Shown: positions 16,775 through 24,926 of the stretch, piece after piece | Layout: each line of letters begins with the position of its first letter | Numbering within the stretch: position 1 is the stretch's first letter | DNA from: Solirhodobacter olei | GTDB taxonomy: Bacteria; Pseudomonadota; Alphaproteobacteria; Rhodobacterales; Rhodobacteraceae | Reading direction: 5' to 3' | NCBI RefSeq assembly: GCF_004010155.1 | Contig: NZ_RRYH01000021.1 | Coordinates: 1-64,000 of the forward strand | Length of the DNA stretch: 64,000 bases | The notes under the pieces: model-generated | Told to the model about the DNA's origin: nothing | The model's input: only the letters and a program-made list of their open reading frames with translations | Databases searched by the model: none | Translations under genes and position numbers: made by a program

Positions 16775-17058
16775 CCGGATCACGCGCATCTTTCCGGTGA
16801 AACCCATTCACGACAAATGGACCTGCGCCATCGCGGGACCGTTTGCTGCGACCCCGGGGCAGCCCGGCATTGCCGCCACCCGCCCGGAGCGCCGCCAAGG
16901 TGCGGGTCAGGCCCCGGCGTCTTCATGCGGCACGGGCAAGATCCCCGATCCGCCCGGCAATGCGAGACGTCAATGCGGCGGCGCCTTTCACCCGTCAAGT
17001 TCGCCCGACTGCCGCACTTTTCCCACGGCGCAGCATTCTGGCAGAAAGGAGAACCCAC
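16775..17058. other. Intergenic region without recognised features
   Basis: The 284 bp between the cupredoxin terminator and the next start contain only GC-rich open frames with no credible start. A promoter for the 125-aa protein should lie here, but I see no clear -35/-10 pair. Confidence 0.4.
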
Positions 17059-17436
17059 ATGCGTATCCTTTACATCGCCGCCATTGCCCTCCTTCTGAGC
17101 AGCGGCCCGGGGTTGGCGCAGACCGGTCTCGGGCCGGTTTATCAGGCGTTGCGGGACCAAGGCTTCAGCCAGATGCAGACCTACCAGGAGCAGGGCCGGA
17201 TCCGCGTGACCGCGCGCCGGGGCGGGGCCCTTCGCCAACTCGTCTACGACGCCGGGACCGGCAGGCTGTTATGGGACAGCATGGACCCGCGGGACCGCGC
17301 CCATGATTATCTCTTCATGCGCTCCCAGGATCAGCTTCACATGGAGCACCATGAGAGCGAGGGAGACCGCGATCATGATGGCGGCATGGGCGGGGGAGAC
17401 GGGGGAATGGGCGGAGGCGGCATGCACGGCCACTGA
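17059..17436 (+). CDS. Secreted PepSY-like protein with His/Met/Gly tail
   Basis: A 125-aa protein with signal peptide MRILYIAAIALLLSSGPGLAQ. A short alpha/beta domain (VYQALRDQGFSQMQTYQEQG, then VTARRGGALRQLVYDAGTG) follows, resembling PepSY-type domains. The last 30 residues are dominated by His, Met, Asp and Gly (HMEHHESEGDRDHD, then GGMGGG repeats ending MHGH), a plausible metal-binding tail. The ATG at 17059 follows AAAGGAGAACCCAC. The upstream in-frame extension is GC-rich noise. Function unknown; copper or other metal binding in the periplasm is inferred from composition. Confidence 0.65.
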   Translation: MRILYIAAIALLLSSGPGLAQTGLGPVYQALRDQGFSQMQTYQEQGRIRVTARRGGALRQLVYDAGTGRLLWDSMDPRDRAHDYLFMRSQDQLHMEHHESEGDRDHDGGMGGGDGGMGGGGMHGH

Positions 17437-17568
17437 ACCGGCCCCATTCGCGAAGGGGGGGCTCGCACAATTCGGCAGCCTTCCATTGCCCGTCGGCTTT
17501 GATCCGGATCATGGCGGCCAGCCCTGCGCTCAGGCGAAAATCTCGCCAGAGATACGATGGAGAGAACC

Positions 17569-17889
17569 ATGAAACTCCTGAAGACGCTGGCAATTGCGCT
17601 TCCGCTCAACGCTGTTGCGATCGCGGCGCTGGCTGATGCGCCGGGTCCCGGTAATTACTATGGTCACATGATGGGCGGCTACGGATACGGGCCCGGTTTC
17701 TTCGGTATGGGCGTAATGATCCTGTTCTGGGCGATCCTCATTGGCGCCGTTGTGATTGCAGTCCGCTGGCTGATGGAACGGGACCATAAACGCAGCAACA
17801 GCGCGCTCGACATCCTCAAGGAACGACTCGCGCGCGGCGAAATCGAACCCGAGGAATACGAGGCCCGGCGCAAGGTGCTCGAGGCCTAG
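17569..17889 (+). CDS. SHOCT-domain membrane protein
   Basis: A 106-aa protein. It has an N-terminal signal/anchor (MKLLKTLAIALPLNAVAIAAL), a Gly/Tyr/His/Met-rich linker (YYGHMMGGYGYGPG), one membrane helix (about residues 50-70), and a C-terminal SHOCT motif (ALDILKERLARGEIEPEEYE). I start at ATG 17569, preceded by GGAGAGAACC, rather than the ATG four codons earlier. Small SHOCT proteins of this layout often sit near metal-efflux and cupredoxin genes. Role unknown. Confidence 0.75.
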   Translation: MKLLKTLAIALPLNAVAIAALADAPGPGNYYGHMMGGYGYGPGFFGMGVMILFWAILIGAVVIAVRWLMERDHKRSNSALDILKERLARGEIEPEEYEARRKVLEA

Positions 17890-17957
17890 GGCGCAGCCCC
17901 GCCGATTGCCGCCGTCCGGCCTTGGCGCCGGCACAGGTTGGCCAGGCGGCTTATCGA

Positions 17958-18533
17958 TCAGGGGTGCGGGTTCTGGCCGGTCGCGATCATCAGGTGATGC
18001 GCCTGATGGTGGCTGCCGAGGGCAAGCACCCCGATGAAGCCGAGGGCCTTCACCTTGACGATGTCCCGTGGATCGCGGACGGCGATGGTCAGGGCCGCGC
18101 CCTGCGGGATGTCGTGTGCGGCGTAGGTCCAGCCACCGACGCCATTCATCGTCTTTGCATGCGCCGCGACCATGCGGCGGATCGAGCCAGCCGTATCGCC
18201 CTGGCCGGTCACTACGAAGCGGACCCCCTCCGCCACATCCTCGGTTTTCACGCGGGAGCGCAGCGTGACGTTGTCCATGTCGATAAGGTGCTGGCGAAGC
18301 GCCTCGATGTTCACCTTCGACCAGTCAGTCTTGGGGTCCGCCACGAGCATGTTCACGATCTCATGGATCGCGGCAAAGGCTGCCTGGCCGCCCTCGCGGG
18401 GCATTTGACCGGGCGGCATGACCATGTGGGTGCCGTGATCCATCGCCTGCATCTGGCCGGCGACGCCGGGCATCTGGTCGGCGAAGGCCCCGGGGGCGGC
18501 AAGAAGGAGGGCAAGGAGGAGGAGGCGCTTCAT
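17958..18533 (-). CDS. Periplasmic protein of unknown function
   Basis: A 191-aa protein with signal peptide MKRLLLLALLLAAPGAFA. The mature N-terminus is rich in Met and His (QMQAMDHGTHMVMPPGQMP), and the C-terminus carries ALGSHHQAHHLMIATGQ. Both are candidate metal sites. GGAGCTCCGA precedes ATG 18533; an in-frame ATG 19 codons upstream lacks a secretion signal. I do not recognise the family. It is divergent from the Crp/Fnr-like gene with 65 bp between starts, so that regulator may control it. Confidence 0.65.
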   Translation of the reverse strand: MKRLLLLALLLAAPGAFADQMPGVAGQMQAMDHGTHMVMPPGQMPREGGQAAFAAIHEIVNMLVADPKTDWSKVNIEALRQHLIDMDNVTLRSRVKTEDVAEGVRFVVTGQGDTAGSIRRMVAAHAKTMNGVGGWTYAAHDIPQGAALTIAVRDPRDIVKVKALGFIGVLALGSHHQAHHLMIATGQNPHP

Positions 18534-18598
18534 TCGGAGCTCCGATACGGGCGTGGGATTGAGGCCCCCACTCTTGCGCAGGCTTCGCACAGATCCAC

Positions 18599-19147
18599 AT
18601 GATCGCCATCATGCCCATGCCCCTTGTTTCCTATTTCGCCACCCTGCCCCACGGCGAGCGCCACCTGAACCCGGGCGCCTTCCTCTTTCATCAGGGGGAC
18701 GCGGTGACGCGCCTGTTCCTCGTCGTCGAGGGCGGCGTCGAACTCGTCCGACATCAGCAGGACGGAACGACGGTGATCCTTCAACGCGCGGGCGAGGGCG
18801 CCATCGCTGCTGAAGCTTCGGTCTTTTCGACGGCTTACCACTGCGACGCGGTCGCCATTGCCCCCACCCGGGTGGTCTCCGCGCCAATGGCGGAGGTTCG
18901 GGAGCTGTTCGCGCGATCCCCGGAGTTCGCGGAAGCCTGGGCGCGTCACCTGACCACAGAGGTTCAGCGAGCGCGGCTCCGCAGTGAGATCCTGACCCTT
19001 CGCACCGTCGCGGAACGCCTCGACGCCTGGGTGGCCGGCCAGGGCCAGGACCTGCCCGCCAAAGGCGAATGGAAGTCCCTCGCCCGGCAGATCGGGGTCA
19101 GTCCGGAAGCGCTTTACCGGGAACTGGCGCGGCGACGGGCAAGCTGA
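18599..19147 (+). CDS. Crp/Fnr-family transcriptional regulator (short)
   Basis: A 182-aa protein. The cyclic-nucleotide-binding fold covers about residues 18-110 (PGAFLFHQGDAVTRLFLVVE and GAIAAEASVFSTAYHC). A compact C-terminal helix-turn-helix follows (WKSLARQIGVSPEALYRELA). It lacks the Cys cluster of oxygen-sensing FNR and is about 40 residues shorter than typical Crp. The start is uncertain: ATGs at 18599, 18611 and 18617 all lack a clear ribosome binding site. It is divergent from the Met/His-rich periplasmic gene. Confidence 0.8.
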   Translation: MIAIMPMPLVSYFATLPHGERHLNPGAFLFHQGDAVTRLFLVVEGGVELVRHQQDGTTVILQRAGEGAIAAEASVFSTAYHCDAVAIAPTRVVSAPMAEVRELFARSPEFAEAWARHLTTEVQRARLRSEILTLRTVAERLDAWVAGQGQDLPAKGEWKSLARQIGVSPEALYRELARRRAS

Positions 19148-19313
19148 GCGCTAAGAGCCTGAAACCCGACATGGCCCGCGCAAAGGATCAGCCACGGCAG
19201 CCCCCCTTCGAACCGGAGCGCATGGCACCGTGCGGTAGCCCCAACAGACGCGACAGTCGCCGCGCAGGTGTCTGGGATACCTGACCCCGGCGGAGGTCTT
19301 CCAACGCCACCTG

Positions 19314-19336
19314 AAAAGGGGATCCGGACCGGATCC
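19314..19336 (-). terminator. Candidate terminator of tRNA-Met
   Basis: The perfect palindrome GGATCCGG-A-CCGGATCC (19320-19336) can fold with a 6-bp stem and 5-nt loop. On the minus strand it is followed by CCTTTTC. It starts 33 bp after the tRNA 3' end. Confidence 0.5.
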
Positions 19337-19369
19337 AACCTCGTTAGTCGATACAGAAGATCGGTGGAT

Positions 19370-19446
19370 TGGTAGCGGAGGAGGGACTTGAACCCCCGAC
19401 ACGCGGATTATGATTCCGCTGCTCTAACCAGCTGAGCTACTCCGCC
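19370..19446 (-). tRNA. tRNA-Met(CAT), elongator
   Basis: Read on the minus strand it is a 77-nt cloverleaf with acceptor GGCGGAG/CTCCGCT and encoded CCA. The anticodon stem GCGGA/TCCGC closes the loop ATCATAA (anticodon CAT), and the T-arm GGGGGTTCAAGTCCCTC is present. It lacks the initiator features and the tRNA-Ile2 identity pattern, so elongator Met is the best call. Confidence 0.93.
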
Positions 19447-19630
19447 ACGGTGGCGCGGTAGGTAGGGGACGCCGGCGAAGGCGTCAAGAGGAAAACCGCC
19501 ACGCGCACATCCGCGTCAGCACCCTGCGACGGAAGGCCCCGCGTCAGCCGTTTGTCAGGTTGAAAACCTATATCGCTGCGGGCATCTTGCGGGGTGCCTT
19601 CCTCCTCCTCCTCGACCGAAAGGCAAGCCT

Positions 19631-20263
19631 ATGTCCTCCACTGCCGATACCCCTCGCCGCTATGCCCCGGCCCGTCCCGCACGCGCGCCGCGCCACAGCC
19701 GGCTGACACGGCTCTCTCATGCCGCGCTCGTGCTGGCGGTGATCGTCCAGCTGGCGAGCAGCCTCGTCATGCGCCGCCCGTATGGCGGCAATCCGGGCAA
19801 CGGGTTTTTCCAGATCCATGAATATGCCGGCCTCGTTGCCATGGCGATCATCGTGGTGTTCTGGCTGAACGTGATCGGCCGCCGCCTCGGCACCGCGCCG
19901 GCCGCCCTGATGCCGTGGTTCTCCGCCGAACGCCGCCGGGCCCTGCACGCGGATATCCTCCGCCATATCGAGGCCGCCAAGCGCCTGCGTCTGCCGGAGC
20001 ATGACGAGCGCGCTGCCCTGCCCTCGGCGATCCACGGGATGGGCCTGCTGCTGATGACCTACATGGCCGCCTCCGGCACCGTCTGGTACGCGATGACCGC
20101 AAACGGCCTCGGCCACGTGGCGTTCGTCCGCCCGATGATGGAGATCCACGGCGCCTTCGGGAACCTGGTCTGGGTCTATCTCTTCGGCCATGCCGCGCTG
20201 GGTGTTCTCCAGCACGTGACGAGCAGTCAGCCGCTTTCGGTGATGTGGTCGGCCAGGGACTGA
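19631..20263 (+). CDS. Cytochrome b561-family membrane protein
   Basis: A 210-aa protein with four membrane helices and paired haem-ligand histidines in family positions: RLSHAALV in helix 1, FQIHEYAGL in helix 2, AIHGMGLL in helix 3, and MEIHGAFGN with LFGHAALG at helix 4. These transfer electrons across or along the inner membrane. The Arg-rich N-terminus is cytosolic. The last 37 bp overlap the 3' end of the convergent mprF-like gene. Confidence 0.88.
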   Translation: MSSTADTPRRYAPARPARAPRHSRLTRLSHAALVLAVIVQLASSLVMRRPYGGNPGNGFFQIHEYAGLVAMAIIVVFWLNVIGRRLGTAPAALMPWFSAERRRALHADILRHIEAAKRLRLPEHDERAALPSAIHGMGLLLMTYMAASGTVWYAMTANGLGHVAFVRPMMEIHGAFGNLVWVYLFGHAALGVLQHVTSSQPLSVMWSARD

Positions 20264-22923
20264 GCCCCGTCCCCGCCGTCCGCACGGCCGCCGCCGTCCG
20301 CGCCGCCCCCGCGGCGCGGCGCGCCCCGCCCGCTGCCCGAGATCGCCCGCGTCACATCGCGCAGCGCGGTCAGCGGCGGCAGCGAGCCCGGCACCGCGAA
20401 GTAGCGCGAACGCCAGTCCGGCCCGAACTTCTGCTTGAAGGCACGCAGCCCGGCGAAATTGTAGAATGCGCTGCCGTATTTGAAGAGGACGGAGCCGAAG
20501 CGGTTCCAGAGCCGCGCGCCGTACTTGACCTCCAGCCCGGCCAGGGGCGCCATGCCCAGGCTGAACGTCGCCACACCTTCGGCCCGCATCCGCTCCATCA
20601 GCGCGACGAAGAGGTATTGCATGACGTTGGCCGGCGCCTCAGGGGCGAAGCGCATCAGGTCCACCGTCGCCGCCGCCTGGCTCGGCACTTCAAGGACATT
20701 GGCGAAGGCGATCACCCGCCCCTCGCGCCGGACCAGCGCCAGCCGGAAGCGCTGCAGGTAGCCCGGATCGAACCGCCCGACCGAGAAGCGCTTCTCCCGC
20801 CCCTTCTTGCCGGCAAGCCAGCGGGCCGAGACATCGGCCAGTTCCGCCATGAGCGCCGGTGAATGCGGCGGGGCGGAAAGGGCGAAGCTGACCCCCTCCC
20901 GCTCCAGCTGGTTCTGGGCGGCGCGCATCGCCTTGTACTTGCGGCCGGACAGCGAGAACCCGGCCAGATCGACAATCGCCTCCTCGCCGATTTTGTTCAC
21001 CGTCAGGCCCATCTCGACCCAGATCGGCAGATAGGCGTCGGTGATCTCGTAGAAGACCGGACGGCAGCCGGCGGCGTAGGCGGCGTCGAAGAAGGCCCAG
21101 GCGAGGTCATGCACGGCCGCCTTCGGCCCGACGGGGTCGCCATAGGCGATCCAGGACTTGCCCTGCACGACGTACATGATGAAGGCGTCGCCGGCTTCGG
21201 AGAAGAAGAAGGTCTTGTCGCCGCTCAGCGCCAGGTTCGCGATCGGCAGGTCCTGCCCCGCCACGATCGCCTCCACCCGCTCGATCGTCTCGGCATCGGC
21301 CGAGACGGAGCGCCCCCGCGCCGGCTGCAGCGCAAGGTAGATCAGCGCGAAGACCATCAGGGCAGAGGCTGTCAGCGCGGCCCGCAGCGCGCGGGGCGCA
21401 TTGGCCTCCGGCGAGAAGCTCAGCAGCAGTTCCTTCGAATAGGGCGCGTTCTCCTGCATCAGGAACAGGAACGCCCCGGCCGCCAGCGCGATCGCCGCGA
21501 TCAGTACGAACCATCCGGGCGACAGCAGGTTCTGCGTCAGCCGCGCGGCGCGGTAGAACTCTCCCCTCAGCGGCCAGAAGATCACCGCCGCAGCCAGGAA
21601 GATCCCGGCGCTGACGAAGGCCAGCCCGTTCAGGACAGAGGCCACCGCCCCGGCCACCAGCGCGATTTCGGTCAGCCAGAACGCCGCCGAGATCCGCCGC
21701 ATCAGCCCCTGCGCCAGCAGGATCAGGATCACCCCGAGCACGGCGGAAAGCATCGCCCCGCCCTCGAGCAGCATCGCCACGATCAGGTTGTGCGGATTGA
21801 TCTCGTGCGGCCGAACCGAGGGCATCAGCGCCAGCGCCAGAAGGTAGCTGCCAAGCCCCAGCACCGTCGCCCCGGTCGCCCCCGGCGCCACGGTCGTCAG
21901 AACCCGGCTGACCGGCGCCATCGTGTCCGAGAACTCGCCCAGAAGCCGCGAAACCGGCCCGCGCGCCAGCCGCGCCTCGTTCACCGAGATCACGATCATC
22001 GCCAGCGCGAAGGGCGTAAGATAGTAGATCATCCGGAACACCAGCAGCGCCACCGCCGCCTGTTCCACCGGCACCGTGGCCGGAAGCGCGCCCAGCACCA
22101 CACTCTCGAACACGCCGATGCCGCCGGGCACATGGCTCATCACGCCCGTCATCGCCGCCGTGGTGTAGATGGCCAGGAAGGTGACGAAATCCGGCGCCCC
22201 CTGCGGCAGCAGGACGTAAAGCGCCAGCGCCGCCATGCAGGTGTCTGCGGCGGTGAAGGCAAGCTGGCCCAGCAGGATCCCCGGCGAGGGCGCGCGCAGC
22301 TCGAACCGCCAGATCCGGATCGCATGCCCCGCGACCGAGGCCATGGCCAGCACCCCCAGCGTGGCCGCCAGCGCGATCAGCGCGACGATCCGCATCCGGT
22401 CCGGCGCGATGCCGAAGATCCCGGTAAGCGCTCCGGGGTGGGCGGCAAGCGCGGCCAGCCCCAGGACGGAGATCCCCACCCCGAAGGCCAGCGACACGAA
22501 GGTGGAGATTGCCGCCACCTCCAGCGCATTGACCCCGAAAGCAGAATAGATCCGGTAGCGGACCGCACCCCCGGACAGGACCGAGATCCCGATGGTGTTG
22601 CCAAGCGAATAGCCCAGGAAGGCGCCGACGCCGACGACCGGGAAGGGCAGCTTCCGCCCGATATGGCGCAGCGCCGACCAGTCGTAGCCGATCAGCGCGG
22701 TATAGCTCGCCGCCGTGGCGGCGAAGGCCGCGATCAGCGCGCCGATCGGCATCCGCCCGGCATCGCGGACCACGTCATGCAGCTTGATCGGGCCAAGCAG
22801 ATGCAGCAGCGCACCGATCCCGGCCGCGAACAGCGCGATGCCGACAACGAAGGGCGCCGCCTTCTGCAGCCGTGCAAGCCACGCGGAGCGGGGCGGATCG
22901 CGGTCTGAAAACTGCTCGGTCAT
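20227..22923 (-). CDS. mprF: MprF-like bifunctional phospholipid aminoacyltransferase/flippase
   Basis: An 898-aa protein. The N-terminal half (to about residue 530) has a dozen or more membrane helices with the flippase-domain motif LGYSLGNTIGISVLSGGAVRY. The C-terminal cytosolic DUF2156 domain carries FFFSEAGDAFIMYVVQGKSW, YGDPVGP, KIGEEA and LAGLEVKYGARLWNRFGS. Such proteins attach Lys or Ala from aminoacyl-tRNA to phosphatidylglycerol and flip the product, lowering surface charge. I use ATG 22923 (MTEQFSDRD) rather than the Arg-rich extension to 22977. The C-terminus ends in an unusual Gly/Arg/Asp tail of about 40 residues, part of it antisense to the b561 gene. Confidence 0.88.
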   Translation of the reverse strand: MTEQFSDRDPPRSAWLARLQKAAPFVVGIALFAAGIGALLHLLGPIKLHDVVRDAGRMPIGALIAAFAATAASYTALIGYDWSALRHIGRKLPFPVVGVGAFLGYSLGNTIGISVLSGGAVRYRIYSAFGVNALEVAAISTFVSLAFGVGISVLGLAALAAHPGALTGIFGIAPDRMRIVALIALAATLGVLAMASVAGHAIRIWRFELRAPSPGILLGQLAFTAADTCMAALALYVLLPQGAPDFVTFLAIYTTAAMTGVMSHVPGGIGVFESVVLGALPATVPVEQAAVALLVFRMIYYLTPFALAMIVISVNEARLARGPVSRLLGEFSDTMAPVSRVLTTVAPGATGATVLGLGSYLLALALMPSVRPHEINPHNLIVAMLLEGGAMLSAVLGVILILLAQGLMRRISAAFWLTEIALVAGAVASVLNGLAFVSAGIFLAAAVIFWPLRGEFYRAARLTQNLLSPGWFVLIAAIALAAGAFLFLMQENAPYSKELLLSFSPEANAPRALRAALTASALMVFALIYLALQPARGRSVSADAETIERVEAIVAGQDLPIANLALSGDKTFFFSEAGDAFIMYVVQGKSWIAYGDPVGPKAAVHDLAWAFFDAAYAAGCRPVFYEITDAYLPIWVEMGLTVNKIGEEAIVDLAGFSLSGRKYKAMRAAQNQLEREGVSFALSAPPHSPALMAELADVSARWLAGKKGREKRFSVGRFDPGYLQRFRLALVRREGRVIAFANVLEVPSQAAATVDLMRFAPEAPANVMQYLFVALMERMRAEGVATFSLGMAPLAGLEVKYGARLWNRFGSVLFKYGSAFYNFAGLRAFKQKFGPDWRSRYFAVPGSLPPLTALRDVTRAISGSGRGAPRRGGGADGGGRADGGDGAQSLADHITESG

Positions 22924-23145
22924 CGAAAGACGCTCGGGCCTTCTCTGGCTCCACCTCCGGCGGCCCGGCCGGGCCACCCCTGTCGCTTTGCCCGGCCCGG
23001 CGAAAATGTCCGGCCCGCGCCGGGCGAGACATGCCCTTCATTCAGCGCAAAAATCAAGAGCCGCAGCCGCCGGCGCACACCATGTCGCGGGCTTTCCGCC
23101 GAAGCTCTGGACGGCGCGCCCCGGCCAAGGCTAACGTGGCCCACC

Positions 23146-23850
23146 ATGCCAGAGACAGAGCTTGTCATCTTCGATTGCGACGGCGTGCTGATCGACTCCG
23201 AGGTCATCAGCGCCAACATGCTCATTGCCGAGCTGAAGCTCTATGGCGTCGAGATGGACCTCGACTTCGTCAGCCGCCATTTCCTCGGCCGCTCCTACCC
23301 GGTGGTGCTGAAGGAGGTGCGCGAGCAATTCGGCGTCGCGCTGCCCGATCATTTCGAGGCCGACTACCGCCGCCGCCTCCTCGCCGCCTTCGCCGAGGGC
23401 CTGCGCGTCATGCCCGGCGCGCCGGAGCTTCTCTCCCGCCTCGCCCGGCCCTATGCGCTCGCCACCTCGTCCAGCCCGGAACGCACGGCCCGTGCGCTTG
23501 CCCTTACCGGGCTCGATCACGCCTTCGGCGACCGGGTGTTCACCGCCTCGCAGGTCGCCCGCGGCAAGCCCGCGCCGGATCTTTTTCTCCATGTGGCCGA
23601 GGTCATGGGCGTGGCCCCCGCGGCCTGCCTGGTGGTGGAGGACAGCCTCAACGGCGTCCGTGCCGGCCTGGCCGCGGGAATGGAGGTCTGGCGCTTCACC
23701 GGCGGCAGCCATCTTGCCGGGCGCCTGTCGCAGGAGCCGGCCGACGCCACCCCGCACCGGCACCTGTCGGATTTCGGCGATTTCCTGACCCTGCGCCCGG
23801 ACCTCGCCCAGCCCCTGCCCGATCGCCGGCCAGCCGCGGTGGCACCATGA
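23146..23850 (+). CDS. HAD-superfamily phosphatase (subfamily IA)
   Basis: A 234-aa HAD hydrolase with all motifs: FDCDGVLIDSE (nucleophile Asp), ATSSSPERT, GKPAPDLFL and VVEDSLNGVRAG. It is of the beta-phosphoglucomutase/sugar-phosphatase type. The regulator gene starts inside its stop (ATGA, 23847-23850), and the polyol transporter follows, so a hexitol-phosphate or sugar-phosphate substrate is likely. Confidence 0.88.
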   Translation: MPETELVIFDCDGVLIDSEVISANMLIAELKLYGVEMDLDFVSRHFLGRSYPVVLKEVREQFGVALPDHFEADYRRRLLAAFAEGLRVMPGAPELLSRLARPYALATSSSPERTARALALTGLDHAFGDRVFTASQVARGKPAPDLFLHVAEVMGVAPAACLVVEDSLNGVRAGLAAGMEVWRFTGGSHLAGRLSQEPADATPHRHLSDFGDFLTLRPDLAQPLPDRRPAAVAP

Positions 23851-24809
23851 GCCGCGGCAACGACACCGACGCGCCGCTGGACGAGGCCGCCCGCGCCGGC
23901 TGGCTCTACTACGTCGCCGGCATGACCCAGGACCAGATCGCCCGCGACATGGGGATCTCGCGCCAGCGCGCGCAGCGGCTGGTGTCGCGCGCCGTGGCCG
24001 AGCAGCTGATCCACGTCCGGCTGGAGCATCCGATCGTCGCCTGCCTGGAGCTTGAACGCGAGCTCTGCCGTCGCTTCGACCTGCTGAGCTGCCGCGTCGC
24101 GCCCTCGCTCGGCCCCGGCACCGATCCGCTGCGCGCCATCGCACCCGTCGCGGCGGCGGAAATGGAGCGCGTGCTGCGCTCTACCCAGCCGCTGGTCATC
24201 GCGCTCGGCACCGGCCGGGCGCTGCGGGCAACGGTAGAGGAGCTGGCGCCGGTCTCTGCCGAACAGCACCGCCTGGTCTCGCTGATCGGCAACATCGCGC
24301 CCGACGGATCCGCCTCCTTCTTCGACGTGATCATGCGCATCGCCGACAAGGTCCACGCCCCCCACTACCCGATGCCGGTGCCGGTGCTGGCCGAGACGGC
24401 CGAGCAGAACGCGCTCTTCCACGATCTCGCGCCCATCCGCCGGGTGGTGGAGCTTGCCCGTTCCGCCAATGTCTGCTTCGTCGGCGTCGGCCAGCTTTCC
24501 GACGACGCGCCGCTGCACCAGGACGGCTTCGTCAGCCGCGACGAACTCTCCGAAATGCGCCGCATGGGCGCGATCGGCGAAATCGCCGGCTGGGTCTATG
24601 ATTCGCAGGGCCGCTATCTCGACCTCGCGATGAACCAGCGCGTCGGCGGTGTCCGCGTCGATCCCACCCGGGCCGACCGCATCATCGCCATCGCCGGAGG
24701 CCGGCCCAAGTATGCCGCGCTGCAGGCCGCGCTTAAGGGCCGGATTATCAACGGCTTGATTACCGACGAAGACAGCGCCCGCGCCGTTCTCGCTGCACAG
24801 CAGCGTTAA
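23847..24809 (+). CDS. SorC-family sugar-binding transcriptional regulator
   Basis: A 320-aa regulator. The N-terminal helix-turn-helix (WLYYVAGMTQDQIARDMGI, then SRQRAQRLVSRAV) is at about residues 18-60, with a C-terminal DeoR/SorC sugar-binding domain after it (VIALGTGRALRATVEEL, CFVGVGQL, IIAIAGGRPKYAALQAAL). It is the natural controller of the smo operon that begins 118 bp downstream, through the palindrome at 24859-24893. Likely effectors are phosphorylated or free polyols. Confidence 0.9.
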   Translation: MSRGNDTDAPLDEAARAGWLYYVAGMTQDQIARDMGISRQRAQRLVSRAVAEQLIHVRLEHPIVACLELERELCRRFDLLSCRVAPSLGPGTDPLRAIAPVAAAEMERVLRSTQPLVIALGTGRALRATVEELAPVSAEQHRLVSLIGNIAPDGSASFFDVIMRIADKVHAPHYPMPVPVLAETAEQNALFHDLAPIRRVVELARSANVCFVGVGQLSDDAPLHQDGFVSRDELSEMRRMGAIGEIAGWVYDSQGRYLDLAMNQRVGGVRVDPTRADRIIAIAGGRPKYAALQAALKGRIINGLITDEDSARAVLAAQQR

Positions 24810-24858
24810 ATCCCCTCACACCAGCGCGATGTCTCGGTTGACTTTGTCATGCCCATAA

Positions 24859-24893
24859 GTGAGCATATGCCCACTGTGCGATCATATGCTCAC
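24859..24893 (+). promoter_or_regulatory. Operator of the polyol operon: perfect inverted repeat
   Basis: GTGAGCATATG (24859-24869) and CATATGCTCAC (24883-24893) are perfect 11-bp arms with a 13-bp spacer, 34 bp before the smoE start codon. A TTGACT at 24838-24843 could be the -35. The arms would then cover the -10 region, fitting repression by the SorC-type regulator encoded just upstream. Confidence 0.75.
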
Positions 24894-24926
24894 ATCGAGC
24901 AGCCATCGTGAACTGGGAGGATTCTG

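Noticed and set aside
19370-19446. tRNA with anticodon CAT as initiator Met or Ile2
   Set aside because: The acceptor begins with a standard G-paired end and the anticodon stem lacks the three G-C pairs of initiators. The body does not match the usual tRNA-Ile2, so elongator Met is preferred, although tilS-dependent identity cannot be excluded by eye.
20863-22908. Plus-strand 681-aa frame opposite mprF
   Set aside because: Low-complexity Arg/Gln/His translation typical of antisense frames; mprF on the minus strand is well supported.
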